A stretch of 64,000 nt of DNA. Origin: Zymoseptoria tritici IPO323 (Eukaryota > Ascomycota > Dothideomycetes > Mycosphaerellales > Mycosphaerellaceae). Every line of letters begins with the position of its first letter. Positions within the stretch are counted from its first letter, which is position 1. The stretch is taken from assembly GCF_000219625.1 (NCBI RefSeq), contig NC_018209.1:1612001-1676000 (forward strand). Direction: 5' to 3'. The notes under the pieces were generated by a model. The model did no database searches, had not been told where the DNA came from, and saw only the letters and a list, made by a program, of their open reading frames with translations. This document shows, in pieces, positions 56,101 to 64,000 of this stretch. Position numbers and translations under genes: made by a program.

Positions 56101-58414
56101 GGTTAAAGTCTCCTACTAGTAGAGTGTTTGGAAGGAACGTATTGCGTAGAGAGTAGAGGCTCCTCTCTATCGTTCGTCGGTTTTGCGGGTTCTTAGTATC
56201 CCGAAGGTCTTTCTCGTTGTAGAGATTAACTATCTAGATCTTATTGCCCTTCTTGTCTAAAATAACAAAGGAAAGTATGTCGCTATCGTCTAATAAAATA
56301 GGAGAGATATTAACATTAAGTCTTGTACTAATATATAGCATTGTTCTTAGCCGGATCGTCGAATCCGTAGTCGTTAGGAATAGCTGGTTGTAATCCCGGT
56401 GTGCGATAGATCTTGTCTCTTTGTAGCCTATTGTCGGGTCTTCTATAGTCCACGGTTCCTAGACTAGTAGAAGGTCGGCTTTCTGCTTAACCGCGACGTC
56501 TAAGGTAGACTCTGTAGCCTCGATAGATCGGTTAAGATTAACGTAGAAAATCCGTAGAGAGTGTTCTAACATATAGAACGTTCTAGGGGCCTCCCTTTCT
56601 GTTGTATACGATCCTTCGCCTTCTCGACTCTTAGGCTGTCCGCGCCTACATATAGACGGTTTTAAATAGCCCTTTTTGCCTCCTCCTCGGTAGCAAAACC
56701 TACTAGAACTATCGCCCTAGTAAGAGTCCTTCTTCTCTCTTCGTTTGTTAGCTAAATCGGGGTGCCTACGAGTTTAAGACCTCTATTAAAGGTCTTAATT
56801 TCTCGTTAAATGTCCTATAGGCCCGTTGGCGTATTAAAGTTCGCGGTCGAGACGCCGTAGACTACGACCTTGTGCCAGAGAGAGTCCTCTATTACCTATG
56901 CCTCGCCTACGATATTAGTAACCTTAGTAAGGCTATTAATCGTTCGTTAGCGGGCTTTCTCTGTTACAAAGTTTAGGACAATGTTACCCCGAAATAATTT
57001 CTTTATCGTAAGGACAGCTAGCTCTTAGTCTTCGCCTTTAAGAGCGTCGTTAATTTTGTCTCGGGTTGCGATCTAGTCGAGTTCCTTCTCTTTATCCTTT
57101 AGTACAAGGATAAGAGGCATCGGTTCTGCTTGTTCTTTCGGCTTGCTAGCCCTCCGGGAGACGGTTGTCTAACGTTGTTGTTGTTGTTGTTGTTGTTGTG
57201 TTGTCTTTGTTGTCGAGGAGGTAGAGGTAGAGGTATCGGATCCGCTATCTCCCTTAACAACGTCTGCGAAAGTAGGCTTCTTCGCCTATGCTGCTAGTTT
57301 CTTTGTTATCGTTTCTAGGTTCGAGACTTGCTTTGCGAGGATTTGGGACGTTATCCTAAAGTCTGTACGCTCGGTAAAGTGCCGAAAGACTTCGAGAAGG
57401 TCGAGAACCTAGGTTTGTTCTTCTAGAAACCCGCCTAGATCCCCCGCCGCTTTAACTAGTAGCTGTCGGGCTTGTAGGATCTTCTCGTTCGCGGGCGTGC
57501 GAGAGAGTGTTTGTTTCTTTCCGAGAGAAGGGCTACGAGTTGGGGAGCTACTAGATTCGAAGGGGTTTTGCCTTTTCCTAGGTAGGAAAGGAATGCCGGT
57601 TCTTTTTAGTAGTTCCTTCGGCAACGGCAGGGTTTTAAGAGACTTAAACGTAACTTCCTCGTCCCCTCTAGCCGTAGCTTTTGGAGTCTAAGGGGCTAAG
57701 CTTGCGTCTGTTATTTCCATTTCCGTCTTAGTAGATATTGTCTTATTGTTGTTGTTTGTTATTTGAAAAGAGGCTTAGCAGTCTTACGCCGAGAGGGCTA
57801 CTTGTTCGTCTCTATTTCCAATCGCGTTCGGGTCCTAGCCTACTTGCGACACTAGGGCACTCTTCTCCCTACTATACAAGAGTATAGGAGAAGGTATACT
57901 TTAAAGAGGAGAGAAGAGATATATAAATATACCTCTGCTTCTAGGAAGTACTCTAGCCTATAGCAACGTGCGTCTTTATAGCAGGCTTTAGAGGCGTTCT
58001 ACGGGTAGCCGTAGCAGGTTCGGGACAACCTTTGTCTCTAGGGAAAGGTAGGCCTATACTCTATATAGAGTATCTAGCTATACAGCTAGTACTACTACTC
58101 TAATCCCTAGAGGTGCAAATTCGTCCTTACTAAACTACACTGCTCCTTTAGCTTCCTCTCTCGGCGGCGTAGGACAACAGGTAACTCTAGTGTAGAGAGA
58201 ACTAAGTATATGTGTATGTGTATGTTTGTGTATCCTAGGAACACTGCTCTTGTTTGGCCTTTAGCTCTTTCAAAATTCGACCAAATTAGGCGTTTAATAG
58301 CTAGAATAAAAGCTCTCGTCGAGGGCTTTCAAACGGGCTACACGGCGTCCGAATCAGCGGCGTATTGGTTGTGTTGTGGTGTGACTGTCGATCATCGTTA
58401 AGGAGGACAACATT
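53112..58414 (-). mobile_element. LINE-A copy 2, inverted relative to copy 1
   Basis: A full-length partner of 26269-31567: the 5' end CAATGTTGTCCTCC lies at about 58414 and the 3' tail of AACA units at about 53118-53140. ORF1 (about 57730-56580) has a start codon degraded to ATA and keeps LLKRTGIPFLPRKRQNPF. ORF2 (about 56570-53230) has the endonuclease, RT and the C-terminal CPCG...CSCP domain. It shares many TAG sites with copy 1, but each has private CpA/TpA changes. For example, this copy has CAA at the GKK-Q-TLSR codon and reads LISPI where copy 1 has PMSPI in the RT block. Confidence 0.88.
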
Positions 58415-58437
58415 GGGTTAGGGTTAGGGTTAGGGGT
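58415..58437. repeat. Telomeric tract TTAGGG between two LINEs
   Basis: GGGTTAGGGTTAGGGTTAGG, then GGTTCA. It abuts the 5' end of LINE-A copy 2 and the 3' side of LINE-B. Read on the minus strand the order is LINE-B end, (CCCTAA)n, LINE-A start. Confidence 0.85.
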
Positions 58438-59350
58438 TCATTGTACTTGTTTATATAGGCTAGTCTACCTTTGCACCTGATCTGAACTGAAGCCCCATCC
58501 AAGCCCTTGCTCCCGGCTCTTTTGGCCGTCTTTAGAGGGGAGGAAACAGACCTACGCTCCCACGTAAAGCGCCTCGCGATGCACGGCACCGCAGCTACTC
58601 CCAGCCTAACCACGTTTTACGGTGTCCTTTTCACCATCTCCCGAGTTGACCAAACCGCCAAAAAGAGAGACCACCGATGGGCTAATCCGCATCCCAACGC
58701 ACAATATCGCTCCGGCAATCGCTTACCGTCCATCGTACCTTAGGTTTCCAAACCTCCTAGGTGACGGACGAGGTGTGCGTCTCCTCATCCGCCCGAAACT
58801 GTAACCCCGTCTCGTTGAGGGGGAACATCCCGCTTTAAGACCGTCCGGTGGAGCTCTGTCCTCCCTCCGTTCGGCGTATCTACTGTCGGAGACATTCGAT
58901 TCCGATCGAGCCGCTTGCACACCAGTCCACAAGTGCTTCCCGAACGGTTTGGGGAGAGCCGTCTTCCCTTCGGCCAGAATTCCTCCTCTAGCGATCGTCG
59001 TCGTCCACTCCTCTCCCCTACTACGCCGTCGCCTTCGCATTCCTTTAAGCCTCCTACTGCTCTGCAGAGGTACTAGTTTTCTTCCTCCCGCTCCCCGGCT
59101 TTGAGAGGAAGCAGCCGCAGATCTAGGGTACACGCCTTACATCCACTGCTGGGCCTTCCGGATAGAGTTGATCGTCCGGTGCGGAGCCAGTCCGGGCCTC
59201 GCCAGTCGCCTACGTCTCCCACGTCGCAGCGCAGCCTTTTAACGTCCTACCGATCGGACGCCTACTTTCATCTCAAGGGAAGAGACTCCTTTTCGATAGG
59301 GTAAACGCCCAATTTATCCTCGAGGGATGATCTCCGCTTTTACGTCCCGG
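58438..59350 (-). other. 3' noncoding part of LINE-B or adjoining DNA
   Basis: No domain was found in any frame. It lies between the telomeric tract and the minisatellite. The 136-codon minus frame at 58723-59133 is Arg/Ser-rich and unsupported. Confidence 0.4.
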
Positions 59351-59352
59351 GT

Positions 59353-59552
59353 CGACGGAGCTACTTTACGTCCTACTCATCGGACGGAGCCACTTTACGT
59401 CCTACTCATCGGACCGAGCCACTTTACGTCCTACCCATCGGACGGAGCCTTTTTACGTCCTACTCATCGGACGGAGCCTTTTAACGTCCTACTCATCGGA
59501 CGGAGCCTTTTAACGTCCTACTCATCGGACGGAGCCTTTTAACGTCCTACTT
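59353..59552. repeat. Minisatellite, 29-bp unit, about seven copies
   Basis: The unit contains CGGACGGAGCC and TTTTAACGTCCTACTCAT. Units near 59500 are nearly identical and those near 59360 more diverged. A further related unit lies at about 59230. It sits in the 3' region of LINE-B. Confidence 0.9.
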
Positions 59553-59565
59553 AGGACAGTGTGTA

Positions 59566-61830
59566 CTAGGTCTGTGCCGCCGCTTCCTCCGCTTCCTCCT
59601 TCGCAGCTTCCTCTGTCGTAATCTTCGTCGAGATTCGCTCGAGGATCTTGTTAGCTCGCTCCCAGCATCCTGTATTTAGAAGGAAGTCTACCTTAGTAAA
59701 CTTCGTGTTCGTAGTGCCCATTTTCTTATGCATCTTCTGCTTCGCCCGTCGTTCCTTCCTTGAGAGCCAGCTCGTCCTGTTTTCCCGGTAGCAAGTCTCG
59801 TGTCCTCGGATGAATTTGCTCGTACAGACGCAGAAACCATGGGTATGGAAGGTTCTACGCCGATACTGGAGGAAGCGCTTCTGGAAGGACCGCGGCGCCT
59901 TTAAAAAGTGATCGGCTCCTCGTAAGTCCCGCTTCAGGCGGCTTTCTTCCGGTATAATCCGGGTTAGGCTCCACTTCTTGGCCTCTTCGGCCATATCTTC
60001 CTCTCTCTCCTGGCGTAGGAACCGCTGGACAGAACGGCGGTCTTCGCTGAGGCTTCGGTCGCGAGGCCAGGACTCGGGTGTCTTGCAGTACTTCTCGTAG
60101 AGCTTGTCCTCCGTCAAGCGCCGGAAGAACGCTTTGGGTTTCCAGATTAGTAATCCCAACTTCCGCAGCGGACTTTCTTCCGGAGCGTGCTTCTTTACGA
60201 CCTGAAAGCCAGTTTTTAGTGCCTTAAATCGCGAGGGTAGGGCGGAGATTCCCAGGAGATTGCGAGTAAAGTGAGGGTTAGAAGCATAACCCGAGATCTA
60301 CTTCGTCAGCTTCGCAACGTCCTTCGTCGTCTCGTCCCAGAACTTAGGAGAGTCCTCGGCAAACGCCGCGAGGAGAGGCGCGCCATACTCGAACATTGGT
60401 GCGAGATACTGCCGATAGACTCGCAGGCGATGCGTGAAGCCCTAACCGTCCGCGTCGAGGGTTAGGAAGTCGCTTCGTTTCCCGGCCTGTTCGAGCCGGC
60501 TCTTAAGGTGCCTCCTCAAGTCAATCCCTCGCGCCGTCACGGGAAATCCGAGGTAGGTATATACCTCTCTCCTCGGTACCTCCGCACTAAAGAGGTAGAT
60601 CGCCTCCTGCGAAGACGCCGGAGCCAGATAGGCGCATTTTTTAATGTTTAGGGCGATGCGGTTGGCGGAGGACTAGCACTCGAGGATCTGGATTAGTAGA
60701 CGCACCTCGTCCAAGTCGCTAGCGAGGAGAACACCATTATCGGCGAAGAACAGCGCGCGAGGAATCGGCGGCGCCGCGGGCATCACGTCGGAAGAGCCGG
60801 CCAAGGCGAGTATCCGAGGTCGATTCAAGTCCTCGAGTAAGCCATCGATAAAGATGTTAAACAGATAGGGCGAGAGGGGTGAGCCCTGCAGAACTCCCCT
60901 CGTCCGCGGAAACCACCGAGAAGCCGTACTATCCGAAACGACAAAGGACCAGACGTCGAAAAAGCAGAGGCTCGCAATTAGAGCTAGCATGTTCTCCGGA
61001 CATCTCCGCCGGCGTAGAACGTCCGCGAGCAGTACATGATCCACAACGTTAAAGGCGGCTTGAAAATCGAGGAACACGGCGTGTATAATCCGGCTCGATT
61101 CGAGGAGGGCGTGGACGACTACGGCGTTCGTTATAGTGGAGTAGTAACTTCGAAATCCCGCCTGGTTGGGATGCATCCTCGCCTATGTCCTGCTATTAAA
61201 GCGCCGGAGGAGCAGGCGCTCGAAGACCTTTCGAAACATCGTTACTAGCAAGATCGGACGAACGTTGTTGGCGTCCTTCGCCGGCATCGTACCATCCTCC
61301 CGTCGGGTCTTGTCCTTGACGACCAGACAGACGATAGTTTCGTTCTAGCTCCGCGGCGTCTTACTATTCCGGAGATAGGAATTGTAGAGGGCGGCCAGGA
61401 TCTAGAGGAAGCTCGTCGTCGCGAGGGTTTTCATCAGACGGATATGTACCCTATCGTTTCCGCAGGCCTTCGTAGCATCCTGGTAGGTAAGCTCCTGTAT
61501 TATCTCGTCGATCGAGAAGGAGAGCGAGGCGGATTGATCGTCGATAGGAAACATCTCCCGTACTAGGAGGGTCGCCGTCGAGACAAATCGACCAGCAAAT
61601 CCCTCTGTTACCTCGTCGATTGCCGTCATCCCTCTCGCCTTCCCCGCCAGGGTCGGCACTAGCAGTGTGTTCTCGTTCGCGCGGCGCTGCGCTCTCTTAT
61701 AGAGACGGACTGTCTCGAGCGTCCCGCTATCGGCGTCCGGATTCGGCTTCGCAAATCGCCTTAAGACGCCAGTCCTTCTTCTTCTTGCTACGGCGGCGTA
61801 GCCGCTTTGGCTTGCGAGCAGCGTCGTCAT
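59566..61830 (-). pseudogene. LINE-B ORF2 reverse transcriptase and C-terminal domain
   Basis: In one minus frame with few stops: the RT N-terminal part (AFDE-like FSIDEIIQELTYQDATKACGNDRVHIRLM), HPNQAGFRSYYSTITNAV, AVFLDFQAAFNVVDHVLL, RGVLQGSPLSPYLFNIFIDGL, and the active-site block FFADNGVLL. This is followed by WSSANRIALNIKKC (TAG at the Trp), a YRQYLAPMFEYGAPLL region and a basic C terminus (59566-60159) with HTHGFCVCTSKF and GHETCYREN. The catalytic motif normally ends in Asp-Asp; here the second Asp is Asn (GAT to AAT after a T), a TpG-to-TpA change, so RT activity should be lost. Confidence 0.82.
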
Positions 61831-61882
61831 TATCCTCGGCTCGCTTTCGCTTCGGGTCTGTTATTGCCTTTCGAGGCCCGTT

Positions 61883-62027
61883 GTTCTTCTCTCCACCTCT
61901 ATTCTTCTTCTCTCCCTCTCGATCCTTCTTCTCTCCGCCTCTATCCTTCTTCTCTCCGTCTCTATTCTTCTTCTCTCCGCCTCTATCCTTCTTCTCTCCG
62001 TCTCTATTCTTCTTCTCTCCGCCTCCG
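61883..62027. repeat. 21-bp coding minisatellite (GEKK-D/N-R-D/G/E)n in LINE-B
   Basis: Seven or so copies of TTCTTCTCTCCGCCTCTATCC (plus strand) encode on the minus strand the heptad-like unit GEKKDRG/GEKKNRD. It joins the endonuclease and RT domains as a highly charged linker. Confidence 0.88.
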
Positions 62028-62459
62028 TCACTTATATCCTCCGCCTTTCGTCTACCCGGAGGACGATTTCGACGACGCGCAGAGGCGAGTCCTAGCACGG
62101 CTTCGCTTACCTACTGGCAGAGCAACACGATTTCCGCATTCCGCTTGTCTACATCGGCGCTCATATAGTACAGATGCCGTCGATGCCGCGCCCTTCTCTC
62201 CCAGCCATAGCAGAGCGCCTGCGCTATATCGTCGTCGTTCAGCCGGCTTATCGCATAGCGTCGAAGTTGATACGGCACGGCTGATCCACCTAGAGTACCC
62301 GCAGTCGGGTCCAGCTAGAGGTAGAGCCAGTAGACATGGTCGGTATTCATCTTCTCCGTCGGTCGCGGTAGAGCTAGCGTCGCATGCGGCAGCGTCCGGC
62401 GGACAAAGCAGTAGTCAGTTGTCAGTTGTTTCTCGCACACGGCGTCCGCAATCGTGATC

Positions 62460-63010
62460 GGCTCCTAGATCGGCATTAGATGGGTTATCGCGGAGTCCTC
62501 GATCTATCGCGAGACGACCTTCCGTCTCGGAAGCGGCGACGCCTTCCCGCTCTGGAGAGACATCTTACTAAAGCGGACGTTAATATCTCCGAGAACGACA
62601 TCGGAGCCGGCAACCGCCTCGAGCGTAGACCAGACCTCATCCGGCTTCTGCTTGGGGGGAAAGTAGACTCCGCTAATCGTTCCCCGGTCCGTCGGCAGGG
62701 TTATGGCGTCCGTCCCAATGATCTGCGCCTCGCCGGTGAGCCAACTTCACGCGCGTACCGTCCCCATTACTAGAATCCCACAGCCTAAGCGACCCTTTCT
62801 CGGCACCGTATCGGGCTTCGCCGTAGTTATAATCACGCGGTGATCCGCTCGGCGCTTCTTATGCTCGACGAACCAGGTCTCGACGATAAAGAGGTAGTCG
62901 AGGACGTCGTCGTTAATTAGCGCTGCTAGGATCGGCCACCTATCATCCCCTAAGCCCCGGATGTTAATACATCCAATCCTAGCATTCCTCCTGGTCTCGC
63001 GACCCGCGAG
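62460..63010 (-). pseudogene. LINE-B AP-type endonuclease domain
   Basis: The minus strand reads NARIGCINIRGLRG, then DYLFIVETWFVEH (metal-binding Glu), LGCGILVMGTV, ISGVYFPPKQKPDEVW and VVLGDINVRF (Asp and Asn of the GDxN motif). A few TAG/TGA interruptions occur. This family nicks target DNA for target-primed reverse transcription. Confidence 0.72.
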
Positions 63011-63062
63011 AGGACTCGCCTCCCCCGGATGCCTCTCGACTCTCTCTCTTAGAGGATGCTCC

Positions 63063-64000
63063 TCAAGTCTCTCTCTTCGAGCCTAGGCTATCCTCCCGTC
63101 CCGCCGGCTCCTCTTCTAGCCCCTGCCGTATTAGCTCGGCTTTGAACTCGTCGAAGACGCCGGCACTCTTCGCCTTCTGCCGCACTACTCGCCTTTTGAA
63201 TTTGTTATCGGCTTCTCGATAGCGATCGACGAACTCGCGGACCTGATCCGTAGACGATCTCCTGGGAAGGTTTACGGAGCGGGGTTGGAGTGGTTTCCGC
63301 TTACGGTCCGCCAAAGGAGAGGTCGGTTTCGTTCGTGGCTTCGGCTCCGCAGAGAGAATCCGGAAGGTCTTCGCTTTCGGGGAGGGCGTCACCGGTTCGG
63401 CACGCGTAGCCAGGTCCGCGATCCACAGCCTCTACCGTCCCGACGAAGAGAACGGAAAGGGAGTAAGCTCCTTCGCCTTTGCGGGAGAGGGCGTGTCCGG
63501 AGAGGGCACGAGGGGAGGAGGGACGGATGCCGTAGAAAAGGGCGAGAGAAGGTCGTAGTCCTTACTAGGAAAGAGGTCGTAGGGTCGCACCTCGGGAGGA
63601 ACACTCTTCCCTCCGCGCTTCTCCTCGACGGAACAGTGCAGAAGACTCTTCCTCTACTGTCTCTCCTCGATCGACTCCGCTCGCGCGTCGTTCTAGCCAG
63701 GCGGTGGGGCTCTGTTCGTGGCAGGTCTCGATTCCTTCCGGTGCTCGCTCGCGCTGTCTTTAGGTCCAGGAGGGTCTAGAGGATCTTCACTCGAGCAATA
63801 AGGAGGACCTTCGTCCGAGCGATAAGGAGGACCTTTGCCCAGGGTGTATAGGAGGCGGTCAACCGATCGCTTCGTCTCCTTCGCTGCGCGGATCAGGCAG
63901 GCCTCGGCGTATTTCTAAAAGAAGGGTATCTGTACGATGGGCTTCAGTATAGGGTCGACTGGAATCGCGGCAGGGTCGGTCTCCGGGACGAGGACGGTAG
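63063..64000 (-). pseudogene. LINE-B N-terminal region or ORF1, partial
   Basis: The minus frame is Pro/Ser/Lys-rich (PSKDYDLLSPFSTASVPPP, KTFRILSAEPKPRTKPTSP), then helical and charged (VREFVDRYREADNKFKRR, VFDEFKAELIRQGLEEE), ending at 63063. It continues past the window edge. No zinc knuckle is visible in the window. Confidence 0.5.

Larger units (their letters stand above)
58438..64000 (-). mobile_element. LINE-B: second non-LTR retrotransposon family, 5' end outside window
   Basis: Minus-strand order: an N-terminal region (64000-63063), AP-endonuclease (about 63000-62460), a linker with a 7-residue repeat (62027-61883), RT (about 61830-60600), a C-terminal domain (to 59566), and a 3' region with a 29-bp minisatellite ending at the telomeric tract. 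It has higher GC and far fewer TAG/TAA interruptions than LINE-A, so it is younger or less exposed to RIP. The exact 3' end is inferred from the telomeric junction; 58438-59340 could include other sequence. Confidence 0.75.

Noticed and set aside
59353..62027. CRISPR-like arrays
   Set aside because: The repeats are tandem minisatellites without unique spacers, in a fungal LINE.
53112..64000. MoTeR-type telomeric retrotransposon array
   Set aside because: Both LINEs carry AP-type endonuclease domains rather than the restriction-like one of MoTeRs, and only one short telomeric tract is seen. Kept only as an analogy.
1..64000. tRNA or rRNA genes
   Set aside because: No cloverleaf-like A/B-box arrangement or rRNA stretch was recognised by eye; a tRNAscan-SE run would be decisive.

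Overview
The window is nuclear DNA of a filamentous ascomycete (Pezizomycotina; a Dothideomycete is my guess, with low certainty). The evidence is short introns of 45-110 nt with GTAAGT-type donors and CTAAC/CTGAC branch sites, a fungal gene repertoire (Old Yellow Enzyme, EAF7, TRP-Y channel, MAL-type sugar permease, wax-synthase-like and MRJP-like proteins), and repeats ravaged by C-to-T mutation at CpA, the signature of repeat-induced point mutation (RIP).

Layout. (1) 1-6.3 kb is a genic flank: the 3' part of an Old Yellow Enzyme, a C2H2 zinc-finger regulator and EAF7. (2) 6.5-38.5 kb is a stack of RIP-degraded mobile elements inserted into one another. A Crypton-type tyrosine-recombinase gene (6839-8003 and 36439-37796) is split in what looks like its intron by a minus-strand Gypsy element, Gypsy-B (8375-36158, 283-bp LTRs, 4-bp duplication ACCG). 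Gypsy-B carries a plus-strand chromodomain Gypsy, Gypsy-A (8956-17693, 302-bp LTRs, duplication AAATG) and a LINE (about 26269-31567). Gypsy-A in turn carries a solo LTR of the Gypsy-B family (13665-13937, duplication CCAT). (3) 38.6-51.4 kb is a genic island: a MAL-type permease with a one-base frameshift, a YVC1-like vacuolar TRP channel, a small GPI/membrane-tailed protein, truncated wax-synthase and MRJP genes meeting tail to tail, a six-exon secreted protein and a secreted phospholipase A2 with a Kex2 site. (4) 51.5-64 kb is a second repeat block: an AT-rich RIP-destroyed stretch with an 8-bp microsatellite, a second inverted copy of the LINE (53112-58414), a short telomeric TTAGGG tract, and a different, less damaged LINE (LINE-B) that runs off the right edge.

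The coding frames of the elements can still be read through TAG/TAA codons at Gln and Trp positions, so their domains and insertion history can be reconstructed. The less expected items are a roughly 900-codon unrecognised frame downstream of integrase in Gypsy-B, a roughly 450-codon antisense frame between integrase and the 3' LTR of Gypsy-A, a family of short hairpins (TGTTT-N-CTAGACC / GGTCTAG-N-AAACA) seen only inside Gypsy-B, and a telomeric tract exactly at the junction of two LINEs. No tRNA, rRNA or CRISPR array was recognised.
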